Positions 1-9,408 of a DNA stretch of 17,105 nucleotides are shown here, piece after piece. Positions within the stretch are counted from its first letter, which is position 1. Each line of letters begins with the position of its first letter. A program made the translations under genes and the position numbers. The notes below the pieces were generated by a model that was not told where the DNA came from, made no database searches, and worked only from the letters and a program-made list of their open reading frames with translations. Source of the stretch: Metabacillus rhizolycopersici (GTDB lineage Bacteria; Bacillota; Bacilli; Bacillales; Bacillaceae); NCBI RefSeq assembly GCF_020075705.1, contig NZ_JAIQUM010000089.1, positions 1-17,105 on the forward strand. The letters run 5' to 3'.

Positions 1-79
<79 letters not shown>

Positions 80-87
80 TAATGAGT

Positions 88-117
88 AAAAAGATCAGTA
101 GAGATACTGGTCTTTTT
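88..117 (+). terminator. Terminator of the upstream rrn operon
   Basis: A 13-bp stem (88-100 with 105-117, one G-U pair) closes a GAGA loop at 101-104. The 3' arm ends in TCTTTTT. It starts about 9 bases after the 5S end, which fits a Rho-independent terminator of the rRNA operon. Confidence 0.85.
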
Positions 118-229
118 CGTTGTTTAGGTAACTATAATGCTTTTATACGATGGTAAACAAGCACCCTGCGCTATGGAGGGCCTTAGATTGCATAAGATAA
201 AATTTGTGATAACATCTACTGTCACAGTG

Positions 230-290
230 CTTATCGCTTTATAAACAAGACCTAATAGGCGATAAGGCTAGCAGAAATGCTAGCCCTTTT
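230..290 (+). terminator. Double hairpin downstream of rrn; possible second terminator
   Basis: This lies in the 118-347 gap, where I see no gene. Two stems sit back to back. The first is CTTATCGC (230-237) with GCGATAAG (259-266), extendable inwards. The second is GGCTAGCA (266-273) with TGCTAGCC (278-285) around a GAAA loop, followed by CTTTT. The two stems share base 266, so they either stack or compete. The T-run favours the plus strand, so this may be a back-up rrn terminator. It could also end yaaC transcripts on the minus strand, but the T-run on that side is poor. Confidence 0.5.
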
Positions 291-347
291 GCAATCAGTA
301 AATGCTTCCTATTGTTTAAACAAAGGATATACATTTAGGAAACTTTC

Positions 348-1298
348 TTAAAGAGTGTGCTTTAGGAAATCTAGTACTAAATAAGGAATCTTACGTTTAG
401 CAATTTCCAAATACCTCAAAATAAATGGATAATCATCATTTGATACGCTTAATAATAAATCATACCACCACTCCGTTTCATATCGGGAAATCATACTCAA
501 ATTATATAAAAGCAAATAATGAACAAGTAACTCAGGCATCTTTGAAAAGGTATCTCGGGAAGTTGGTAGGTAGTACTTCCCCTCCTCAAGATGTAATGAG
601 AATGGCATACAGTTAAAGGTAGCCATGGGAGTATCGCCTTTAAGGAATACATGATGCTGATCCATTTCTGTAGCTAGGCTGTACGAAAACCGCTCCACAA
701 GATATTCTGCAAGCCGTTGAGAAGATAAGTGGAAGAGTTGTGCCGTATCCTCAGTGATCAAGATTTGGTCTTTAGTTAGTTCAACATCAATAAAATTTAT
801 TTTTGAATGATGAAATAGAAATACCTCGTTCATTTCAGCAATTTGTTTTAATAATAATTCCATTGAACACTTTTCAGATTCCAAAGATTGAATCTGAAAT
901 AATTTAGTTGCTACATGAGAAAACAATCCGTTTCTCTGAATTTTTATTTCATCCTTTAAAAAGTGATATTGTTGTTTTTTACGTTTTCGACTTGAAACTC
1001 CATGAGCAAGTACAGAAGAAGTTGAAGGGTATTCAGGATCAATCGTGATAAGGCAGGCCTTTAGTAACTGCGAAACTCCATAAAATAATAACATTGGTTG
1101 AATAGCAGGTGGAGATTGTGCCGCTTGTAAAAAGAAATTCTCACCATGTTTAAGGTAATAAACAAACCGGTAACAGTTTTCATAGGAGAGCCCGCTAGCG
1201 TTATTGTATGAAAGTTGTTCATAGCATTTTTCTAATTTCCTTTGTACAATTTCAGTTGAATGATATGATAGCAAATGCTCCCAAGTAGATGATTTCAT
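348..1298 (-). CDS. yaaC: YaaC family protein, function unknown
   Basis: A 316-residue protein recognised as YaaC from its position between an rrn operon and guaB. It also contains conserved stretches such as LSYENCYRFVYYLKHGE, LLFYGVSQLLKACL, DPEYP and the basic SRKRKKQQYHFLKDE. B. subtilis YaaC has a similar length. No catalytic motif, signal peptide or clear membrane segment is visible. Its role is not established and I do not assign one. The start chosen is the ATG at 1298, 8 bases after GGGGTGA on the minus strand. A TTG directly upstream (1301) would add one residue but is closer to that site. The gene is divergent from guaB and probably monocistronic. It ends facing the rrn terminator region. 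Confidence 0.85.
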   Translation of the reverse strand: MKSSTWEHLLSYHSTEIVQRKLEKCYEQLSYNNASGLSYENCYRFVYYLKHGENFFLQAAQSPPAIQPMLLFYGVSQLLKACLITIDPEYPSTSSVLAHGVSSRKRKKQQYHFLKDEIKIQRNGLFSHVATKLFQIQSLESEKCSMELLLKQIAEMNEVFLFHHSKINFIDVELTKDQILITEDTAQLFHLSSQRLAEYLVERFSYSLATEMDQHHVFLKGDTPMATFNCMPFSLHLEEGKYYLPTSRDTFSKMPELLVHYLLLYNLSMISRYETEWWYDLLLSVSNDDYPFILRYLEIAKRKIPYLVLDFLKHTL

Positions 1299-1317
1299 CA
1301 ATTATTCACCCCGTCTG

Positions 1318-1332
1318 ATATTTCCGAATATT
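1318..1332. promoter_or_regulatory. CodY-box-like palindrome between yaaC and guaB
   Basis: The 15 bases ATATTTCCGAATATT match 11 of 15 positions of the CodY consensus AATTTTCWGAAAATT and are nearly self-complementary. The site lies about 19 bases upstream of the guaB -35 box and just upstream of the yaaC ribosome binding site. Four mismatches in an A+T-rich region is weak evidence on its own. The link is attractive because CodY senses GTP and guaB makes its precursor. Confidence 0.25.
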
Positions 1333-1350
1333 TAAACTGTTTATTCACGC

Positions 1351-2879
<1,529 letters not shown>

Positions 2880-2928
2880 TAAAATAATTTATACATCAAA
2901 TATTAAATATGACAGAACTATTACAATT

Positions 2929-2959
2929 GGCAGAGACTCGTTCTCTGCCTATTTTTTTT
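2929..2959 (+). terminator. guaB terminator
   Basis: GGCAGAGA (2929-2936) pairs with TCTCTGCC (2942-2949) around CTCGT, followed by TA and eight T residues. It lies 50 bases after the guaB stop codon. Confidence 0.92.
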
Positions 2960-3082
2960 GAACTTTGTATGATAAAATCAAACTTGTTGTCTAATGGGAT
3001 GAATAGTAAGCTCACCGTATGAATGGAAAAGATAATAAACAAATATTTTTATATAAATAAAAAAGATTTTGGAGGGAGAAAT

Positions 3083-4438
3083 TTGAACAACAAGAAAATT
3101 AAACAGTTGATGGCAGTAATTTTTGCCTTCACATTTATCGTTTCAGCCTTTTACCCATACACGAAGGTTAATGCTGCTGAAGAGCCAATTTCAGTTAATG
3201 CGGCTTCGGCAATTATTATTGAGGAGACTACTGGAACAATTCTTTATGGCAAAAATATAGATGAAAAGTTACCGGTCGCTAGTATGGCTAAAATTATGAC
3301 TGAATACTTAGTATTAGAAGCTATTAAAGATAAAAAGATTACATGGGATCAAACATATACACCAAGTGACTATGTTTATAAAATCTCCCAAAATCGTGAC
3401 CTTTCAAATGTACCATTAAGACAAGATGGTTCCTATACAGTAAAGGAATTATACGAAGCGACGGCAATTTATTCCGCAAATGGTGCAGCAATAGGTTTAG
3501 CGGAAATTATTGCAGGTTCAGAAACAAACTTTATTAAAATGATGAATGAGAAAGCAGCAGAACTTGGTTTAACAAATTTCGAGTTTGTTAATGCGACTGG
3601 TTTAGAAAATAAGGACTTAATTGGTATGCAACCTGAAGGGACAAGTGTTGATCAGGAAAATAGGGTATCTGCCCGTGATATGGCAATACTAGCTCAAAGG
3701 TTAGTTAAGGATTACCCAGAAGTACTAGATACAGCTAGTATTTCAAAAAAGGTTTTTAGAGAAGGTACTGACGATAGGACTGAAATGCCAAACTGGAACT
3801 GGATGCTTCCAGGATTAGTCTATGAATATGAAGGAGTAGACGGTCTAAAAACTGGTTCTACAAGTAACGCTGGTTCAAACTTTACAGCAACTGCGATGCG
3901 AAATGGGATGCGGGTCATTTCTGTTGTTATGAATGCCGATGATGGCAGTGGTACATTGCATACACCGAGATTTACAGAAACGAAAAAGATGTTGGATTAT
4001 GCTTTTAATAATTTCTCTGTAAAAGAGGTTTTTCCAGCAAACTATCAAATCAAAAATCAATCTTCAATACCTGTTGTAAAGGGAAAAGAAGATAAAGTTT
4101 CGATTCAAACGAAGAGTCCTTTAGCACTTGTTGTGAAAAAAGGTGAGGAGGATGCGTTTAAGCCTATCTTTACAATAGATGAAAGTCAGTTAACGAAAAA
4201 TGGTGAATTGACTGCCCCTATAAAAGAGGGCCAAAAGGTAGGGGTAATGACTGCTAAGTATGAAGGTAAAGGTCAAGCTTTAGACTTTGTTGATCAAACT
4301 AAAAAAGCCCAAGTAGACATTGTTACGAAAGAAGCAGTAGAAAAGGCAAATTGGTTTATTTTATCAATGAGAGGAATAGGCGGATTTTTTAGTGGTCTGT
4401 GGGGAACAATTACAGATACAGTAAAGGGTTGGTTTTAA
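3083..4438 (+). CDS. dacA: D-alanyl-D-alanine carboxypeptidase (PBP5 type)
   Basis: A low-molecular-mass penicillin-binding protein that removes the terminal D-Ala from peptidoglycan stem peptides outside the membrane. From the TTG start at 3083 (6 bases after GGAGGG) the protein is 451 residues; B. subtilis DacA is 443. Residues 1-31 form a Sec signal peptide (basic KKIK, hydrophobic core, cleavage near VNA-A). The three active-site motifs are all present: S67-x-x-K70 (SMAK), S131-A-N133 and K256-T-G258. The C-terminus (ANWFILSMRG to KGWF) is the amphipathic membrane anchor typical of the family. An in-frame ATG at 3023 would add 20 residues ahead of the Shine-Dalgarno site and the signal peptide, so it is rejected. 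No clear promoter is visible, but the gene is insulated by terminators on both sides. Confidence 0.95.
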   Translation: MNNKKIKQLMAVIFAFTFIVSAFYPYTKVNAAEEPISVNAASAIIIEETTGTILYGKNIDEKLPVASMAKIMTEYLVLEAIKDKKITWDQTYTPSDYVYKISQNRDLSNVPLRQDGSYTVKELYEATAIYSANGAAIGLAEIIAGSETNFIKMMNEKAAELGLTNFEFVNATGLENKDLIGMQPEGTSVDQENRVSARDMAILAQRLVKDYPEVLDTASISKKVFREGTDDRTEMPNWNWMLPGLVYEYEGVDGLKTGSTSNAGSNFTATAMRNGMRVISVVMNADDGSGTLHTPRFTETKKMLDYAFNNFSVKEVFPANYQIKNQSSIPVVKGKEDKVSIQTKSPLALVVKKGEEDAFKPIFTIDESQLTKNGELTAPIKEGQKVGVMTAKYEGKGQALDFVDQTKKAQVDIVTKEAVEKANWFILSMRGIGGFFSGLWGTITDTVKGWF

Positions 4439-4442
4439 TTGT

Positions 4443-4475
4443 AAAAAGGCTCCTACTATAGGGGTCTTTTTATTT
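4443..4475 (+). terminator. dacA terminator
   Basis: A 12-bp stem (4443-4454 with 4460-4471, two G-U pairs) with loop ACTAT ends in TTTTT then ATTTT. It begins 5 bases after the dacA stop codon. Confidence 0.85.
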
Positions 4476-4744
4476 TAGATAGTTTTAATAGAGGGAAACC
4501 CATTATCTAGAATAAAAGGTAGAAATTGTACATTTATTCTTAGTGTTTAAAAAAATTTACAGTGAATAAGAAAAATATTCGCAAGTAAATAATAGAATAG
4601 TGTATGATTTAGGAATAGTTTTACTAATCACATTAATTTATATAGGATTTTACTGTGATTTGGGATAAAATATAGCATAGATGAATTTTAAATAACTCTA
4701 TTACAAATCATACTATAGGAAATTACATAAGGGGGACAAACAAA
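4476..4744 (+). promoter_or_regulatory. pdxST upstream region (promoter not located with confidence)
   Basis: A gene-free A+T-rich gap. It contains TATGAT (4603-4608) and TAAAAT (4666-4671) as possible -10 hexamers, but neither has a convincing -35 at the right distance. An inverted repeat AATCACA (4626-4632) / TGTGATT (4654-4660) brackets 21 bases between them and could be an operator or a leader stem. No PdxR/MocR-type regulator gene adjoins it. The Shine-Dalgarno sequence AAGGGGG of pdxS is at 4729-4735. Confidence 0.35.
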
Positions 4745-5632
4745 ATGAGTAATACAACAGGTACTGACCGTGTAAAACGCGGTATGGCAGAAATGCAAAA
4801 GGGCGGCGTAATTATGGACGTTGTCAATGCAGAGCAAGCTAAAATTGCGGAGGAGGCTGGCGCAGTAGCTGTTATGGCACTTGAGCGTGTTCCTGCAGAT
4901 ATCCGTGCAGCTGGTGGGGTTGCGAGAATGGCAGATCCTACGATCGTTGAGGAAGTAATGAATGCAGTTTCTATTCCAGTAATGGCAAAGGCTCGTATTG
5001 GTCACATTGTTGAAGCACGTGTACTTGAAGCTATGGGTGTTGACTACATTGATGAAAGTGAAGTATTAACTCCTGCTGATGAAGAATTCCATCTTCTAAA
5101 GAGTGAATACACAGTTCCGTTCGTATGTGGATGCCGTGATTTAGGTGAAGCTACTCGTCGTATCGCTGAGGGTGCTGCAATGCTTCGTACGAAGGGTGAA
5201 CCAGGTACAGGGAATATCGTTGAGGCAGTACGTCATATGCGTAAAGTAAATGCACAAATCCGTAAAGTAGCTTCGATGAGTGTAGACGAATTAATGACAG
5301 AAGCGAAAAATCTGGGTGCACCATTTGAACTTCTACTTCAAATTAAAGAAGAAGGCAAGTTACCAGTGGTTAACTTTGCAGCTGGTGGTGTAGCAACTCC
5401 TGCAGATGCTGCATTAATGATGCAGCTTGGAGCAGATGGAGTATTTGTTGGCTCAGGTATCTTTAAATCTGAAAACCCAGCTAAATTTGCTCGTTCAATC
5501 GTAGAGGCAACTACACACTATCAAGATTATGAACTAATTGCTAAACTTTCAAAAGGACTTGGAGCTGCAATGCAAGGAATTGAAATTTCAAGTCTGTTAC
5601 CAGAGCAAAGAATGCAAGAACGTGGCTGGTAA
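4745..5632 (+). CDS. pdxS: Pyridoxal 5'-phosphate synthase, synthase subunit
   Basis: PdxS builds PLP from ribose 5-phosphate, glyceraldehyde 3-phosphate and ammonia (deoxyxylulose-independent route). It forms a dodecameric (beta/alpha)8-barrel core that receives ammonia from PdxT. The 295-residue protein matches the family length and is colinear with B. subtilis PdxS. Conserved residues seen are Asp25 (GGVIMDV), Lys82 ([10 protein letters not shown]), Lys150 (RTKGEPGTG) and the phosphate loops [11 protein letters not shown] and GSGIF. Lys82 and Lys150 match the two Schiff-base lysines known in the family. The ATG follows AAGGGGG with good spacing. pdxT starts 18 bases after the stop codon, so the pair is an operon making the 1:1 complex. 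Confidence 0.98.
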   Translation: MSNTTGTDRVKRGMAEMQKGGVIMDVVNAEQAKIAEEAGAVAVMALERVPADIRAAGGVARMADPTIVEEVMNAVSIPVMAKARIGHIVEARVLEAMGVDYIDESEVLTPADEEFHLLKSEYTVPFVCGCRDLGEATRRIAEGAAMLRTKGEPGTGNIVEAVRHMRKVNAQIRKVASMSVDELMTEAKNLGAPFELLLQIKEEGKLPVVNFAAGGVATPADAALMMQLGADGVFVGSGIFKSENPAKFARSIVEATTHYQDYELIAKLSKGLGAAMQGIEISSLLPEQRMQERGW

Positions 5633-5650
5633 TTAAAAGGAGTTTTGACT

Positions 5651-6226
5651 ATGCTAAAAATCGGTGTTTTAGGTCTGCAAGGGGCTGTAAGAGAACATAT
5701 TCGTTCAGTTGAGGCATGTGGTGCTGAAGGGATTGTGATAAAGACAACGAACCAACTTGATGAGGTTGATGGGTTAATTATCCCTGGTGGAGAAAGTACG
5801 ACAATGCGCCGGTTAATTGATAAATATAACTTTATGGAGCCTCTAAGGAAATTTGGACAAGATGGAAAGCCTATGTTTGGTACTTGTGCCGGATTAATCC
5901 TGCTTGCTAAAAACCTCGTAGGCTATAACGAATCTCATCTGGGACTATTAGATGTAACTGTCGAACGTAATTCTTTTGGACGGCAAAAGGATAGCTTTGA
6001 GGCTGAATTGATGATTACTGGTGTTGGCGAAGATTTTGTTGGAGTATTTATTCGGGCACCTCATATTGTGGAAGTTGGAGAAGATGTAGAAATCCTATCG
6101 AAGCATAATGGTAGAATCGTTGCAGCACGTCAAGGACAGTTCCTTGGATGCTCTTTCCATCCTGAATTGACGGATGACCATCGTATGACGCAATTATTTA
6201 TTAATATGGTAAAAGAATCGAAATAG
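5651..6226 (+). CDS. pdxT: Pyridoxal 5'-phosphate synthase, glutaminase subunit
   Basis: A class I glutamine amidotransferase that hydrolyses glutamine and channels ammonia to PdxS. From the ATG at 5651 it has 191 residues. The triad is visible: Cys79 in GTCAGL, His170 and Glu172 in SFHPEL. The glutaminase oxyanion region PGGEST (46-51) and the family stretch RNSFGRQ are also present. A TTG at 5645 would add two residues but lies only 2 bases from AAGGAG, whereas the ATG is 8 bases away, so the ATG is chosen. The C-terminus is about five residues shorter than in B. subtilis. No terminator hairpin follows directly; transcription may run into the serS leader terminator. Confidence 0.97.
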   Translation: MLKIGVLGLQGAVREHIRSVEACGAEGIVIKTTNQLDEVDGLIIPGGESTTMRRLIDKYNFMEPLRKFGQDGKPMFGTCAGLILLAKNLVGYNESHLGLLDVTVERNSFGRQKDSFEAELMITGVGEDFVGVFIRAPHIVEVGEDVEILSKHNGRIVAARQGQFLGCSFHPELTDDHRMTQLFINMVKESK

Positions 6227-6289
6227 ATGTATAAAAAACTTGCAGGCGCTGTATACTTGTAGTAAATTATGATTACAAAATACTATATG

Positions 6290-6527
6290 TAAACGTGATG
6301 ATAGGAACTAGTAGCATGATGTTCTATCTATAGAGAGCCGATGCTTGGTGAAAATCGGTGATAGATGCTTGTGAATCCATCCTTGAATGAATGGCTGAAC
6401 TAACATAAAGTTAAAGTAGGCAATTCCGGCAATGACCGTTATTCATTAAGTGAAAAATACATGTTGTATTTTTAACTAGGGTGGCAACGCGGGTAACTCT
6501 CGTCCCTTTTGGGGACGGGAGTTTTTT
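6290..6527 (+). promoter_or_regulatory. Serine T-box riboswitch in the serS leader
   Basis: The T-box core AGGGTGGCAACGCG is at 6478-6491. Stem I has the loop-E half AGTA (6310-6313), the distal AGAGAGCC and TTGGTG elements, and the other loop-E half GAA followed by TCC (6376-6378) then A, which I read as the serine specifier codon UCC. A stem III hairpin is at 6453-6460/6466-6473. The intrinsic terminator is at 6495-6506 paired with 6512-6523, followed by T residues. The UGGC in the bulge would pair with GCCA of a tRNA with G73, as expected for serine tRNAs. Uncharged tRNA-Ser(GGA) should favour the antiterminator and serS expression. A possible promoter is TTGTAG (6257-6262), 18 bases, TACTAT (6281-6286), which is weak. 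Confidence 0.9.
6495..6527 (+). terminator. T-box-controlled terminator
   Basis: A 12-bp stem AACTCTCGTCCC (6495-6506) / GGGACGGGAGTT (6512-6523) with one G-U pair, followed by TTTT. Its 5' arm overlaps the region needed for the antiterminator after the T-box core. Confidence 0.88.
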
Positions 6528-6580
6528 GTCGTGTTATAGGAAACTATAAAATTCTTGTACTGTGGATAAGCGCACGATAT

Positions 6581-6680
6581 CCAGCTCCAGCGCCCAGCCC
6601 CTTTTGAATTGAAGGCAAAAAACACCTTTTATTCAAAAGCGTCTTATTTGCCCGAGGCTGATCAAGGCGCTTGCGCTTTT
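6581..6680. repeat. Dispersed hairpin repeat, copy 1
   Basis: This composite element lies between the T-box terminator and serS. It starts with CCAGCTCCAGCGCCCAGCCC (6581-6600). A hairpin follows with CTTTTGAAT (6601-6609) paired to ATTCAAAAG (6631-6639) and, after one mismatch, GAAGG paired to CCTTT, around an A-rich loop. Then come CTTATTTG (6643-6650) and AGGCGCTTGCGCTTT (6665-6679). AGCGCC (6589-6594) and GGCGCT (6666-6671) are complementary and would enclose the inner hairpin. A second copy of the hairpin type and of the last 15 bases occurs at 16323-16442. I recall related CCAGCTCCAGCGCC...GGCGCTTGCGCTTTT repeats in Bacillaceae intergenic DNA. It has no coding capacity. Confidence 0.65.
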
Positions 6681-8162
<1,482 letters not shown>

Positions 8163-8186
8163 TTTCTTCTGTATTAAAGGGCAGGA

Positions 8187-8235
8187 AAGAATCCACTAGC
8201 TCATGCGTATAGATTATCGACGCTAGGGGATTCTT
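8187..8235 (+). terminator. Hairpin after serS, possible terminator
   Basis: AAGAATCC (8187-8194) pairs with GGATTCTT (8228-8235) and, after one mismatch, CTAGC (8196-8200) pairs with GCTAG (8222-8226). It starts 24 bases after the serS stop codon. Only GAATACTTT follows, so the T-run is poor and the function is uncertain. Confidence 0.45.
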
Positions 8236-8308
8236 GAATACTTTAAAAGGTCGAATTTCTACTTTATAAACTTTTTATATTATTTTTGTAAAAAAGTTGT
8301 TAATACTA

Positions 8309-8338
8309 TTGACAAGCATATTATTTATATGATAAATT
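8309..8338 (+). promoter_or_regulatory. tRNA-Ser promoter
   Basis: A perfect -35 TTGACA (8309-8314), an 18-base spacer, then TAAATT (8333-8338). Transcription would begin roughly 8 bases before the tRNA. Confidence 0.65.
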
Positions 8339-8353
8339 TATTCTTGTCAGTAG

Positions 8354-8446
8354 GGAGGAATACCCAAGTCCGGCTGAAGGGATCGGTCTTGAAAACCGAC
8401 AGGGGTGTCAAAACCCGCGGGGGTTCGAATCCCCCTTCCTCCTCCA
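8354..8446 (+). tRNA. trnS-Ser: tRNA-Ser(UGA)
   Basis: A complete class II tRNA. The acceptor stem is GGAGGAA (8354-8360) with TTCCTCC (8436-8442). The D arm is CCC...GGG. The anticodon stem is TCGGT/ACCGA with loop CTTGAAA and anticodon TGA (8390-8392). A long variable arm (about 8400-8418) is present, as in serine tRNAs. The T arm is GGGGG TTCGAAT CCCCC (8419-8435). CCA is encoded at 8444-8446. The discriminator base at 8443 is T, whereas serine tRNAs usually have G. It stands alone with its own promoter and terminator and reads UCA and other UCN codons. Confidence 0.97.
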
Positions 8447-8495
8447 TAATTTAAAATTAATCTCATATTTAGCGCATAAAATATGGGAGATTGAT

Positions 8496-8528
8496 AAAAC
8501 TGTTACGTTACGTAACAGTTTTTTTTTT
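8496..8528 (+). terminator. tRNA-Ser terminator
   Basis: A perfect 12-bp stem AAAACTGTTACG (8496-8507) / CGTAACAGTTTT (8511-8522) with a TTA loop and a T-run to 8528. Upstream, AATCTCATATTT and AAATATGGGAGATT form a weaker hairpin between tRNA and terminator. Confidence 0.93.
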
Positions 8529-8678
8529 GCTTAGAGATTTAAAAAATTTTGTACTGTACATAGACTTTTGGTGGGCAGTTAACACAGTACTTGTAGTCGC
8601 AATTAGCGGCACTAATCCGTCTATGTCACGCTTCATGAGTCTTAGGCTGACAGGTGCGCCTTTATACTTCTTTATCAA
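8508..8678 (-). CDS. Unrecognised small ORF, doubtful
   Basis: The gap between the tRNA-Ser terminator and the dck terminator has an open minus-strand frame. It runs from TTG (8678) or ATG (8636) to TAA at 8508, giving 56 or 42 residues. It reads about LIKKYKGAPVSLRLMKRDID then GLVPLIATTSTVLTAHQKS, ending with a lysine-rich tail coded by the antisense of the tRNA terminator. It has no Shine-Dalgarno site, and its stop lies inside the terminator. An overlapping plus-strand frame (8491-8709) is equally unsupported. It may be the remnant of a lost gene or chance. I do not recognise it. Confidence 0.15.
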   Translation of the reverse strand: MIKKYKGAPVSLRLMKRDIDGLVPLIATTSTVLTAHQKSMYSTKFFKSLSKKKTVT

Positions 8679-8683
8679 ATCAT

Positions 8684-8739
8684 ACAAAAAAGGCCTCTCA
8701 AATGTTTAGTGTCAGTTGGTAAACATTTGAGAGCGCCTC
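8684..8739 (-). terminator. dgk-dck operon terminator
   Basis: A 17-bp stem (8691-8707 with 8721-8738, one bulged base) lies directly after the dck stop codon. On the minus strand the 3' arm is followed by TTTTTTG. The plus strand also has a T-run (8740-8749), so it may work in both directions and block convergent readthrough. Confidence 0.88.
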
Positions 8740-9408
8740 TTATTTTTTTAATAACCTCGCTTGTTCAATAAAATCTCCAATACGTTCAATAATTGGCTCA
8801 ATTGTTTTTTCGTTTGCCATAATATCATAATCATTAATGTTAAGGCGTAAAACAGGACAAGCATTGAAGTTATTGATCCAACTTTCATAGCGGTGATGCA
8901 TTTCTTTCCAATAGTCGATAGGTGTTTGTTGTTCCATTGGACGTCCACGTAATTTTATTCTAGACAAAATGTCATCCAAACTTCCCTCAAGGTAAATGAG
9001 CAGGTCAGGATGAGGGAAATAGGGGGTCATTACCATTGCGTCAAATAGATTTGTGTATGTTTCATAATCTATGTCTGACATAGTCCCCTTCTCAAAGTGC
9101 ATTTTTGCAAAAATACCTGTATCTTCATAAATCGATCGATCTTGAATAAAGCCCCCGCCATATTCGAAGATTTTCTTTTGTTCTTTAAAACGTTCGGCAA
9201 GAAAATAAATTTGCAAATGAAAGCTCCAACGCTCAAAATCAGCATAAAACTTATCTAAATAAGGATTTGAATCTACCTTTTCAAAGGATGTTTTAAAGTT
9301 TAATGCGTTCGCTAAGGCAGTGGTCATTGTTGATTTTCCTACACCAACAGTACCAGCTATTGTGATCACTGCGTTTTGTGGGATTTTATATTTATCGCGT
9401 AAATTCAC
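8740..9408 (-). CDS. dck: Deoxyadenosine/deoxycytidine kinase
   Basis: Phosphorylates deoxyadenosine and deoxycytidine with a nucleoside triphosphate for dNTP salvage. The 222-residue protein aligns along its length with B. subtilis Dck (217 aa). It has the P-loop GTVGVGKST (19-27), FEKVDSNPY with Glu43, ERWSFHLQIYFLAER, and the deoxynucleoside kinase DRS motif (Asp90-Ser92 in FIQDRSIYED). The lid region LRGRPMEQQ follows. The start is GTG at 9408, 9 bases after AAAGGAG on the minus strand. The gene overlaps the end of dgk by 17 bases, so the two are probably translationally coupled. A terminator follows immediately. Confidence 0.95.
   Translation of the reverse strand: MNLRDKYKIPQNAVITIAGTVGVGKSTMTTALANALNFKTSFEKVDSNPYLDKFYADFERWSFHLQIYFLAERFKEQKKIFEYGGGFIQDRSIYEDTGIFAKMHFEKGTMSDIDYETYTNLFDAMVMTPYFPHPDLLIYLEGSLDDILSRIKLRGRPMEQQTPIDYWKEMHHRYESWINNFNACPVLRLNINDYDIMANEKTIEPIIERIGDFIEQARLLKK

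Noticed and set aside
2958..2978. dacA promoter from TTGAAC and TATGAT/TAAAAT after the guaB terminator
   Set aside because: The spacing between the hexamers (4 to 9 bases) is far too short for a sigma-A promoter.
3023..3082. 20-residue extension of DacA from an ATG
   Set aside because: It would put a charged segment before the signal peptide and has no ribosome binding site, whereas the TTG at 3083 has GGAGGG at optimal spacing.
4688..5005. Open frame of 105 codons antisense to pdxS
   Set aside because: It lies opposite the well-supported pdxS start and its promoter region, has cysteine- and histidine-rich nonsense composition and no ribosome binding site.
8491..8709. Open plus-strand frame of 72 codons after tRNA-Ser
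   Set aside because: Its start lies within the tRNA terminator and its end within the dck terminator stem; the Leu/Phe-rich start is coded by the T-run and there is no ribosome binding site.
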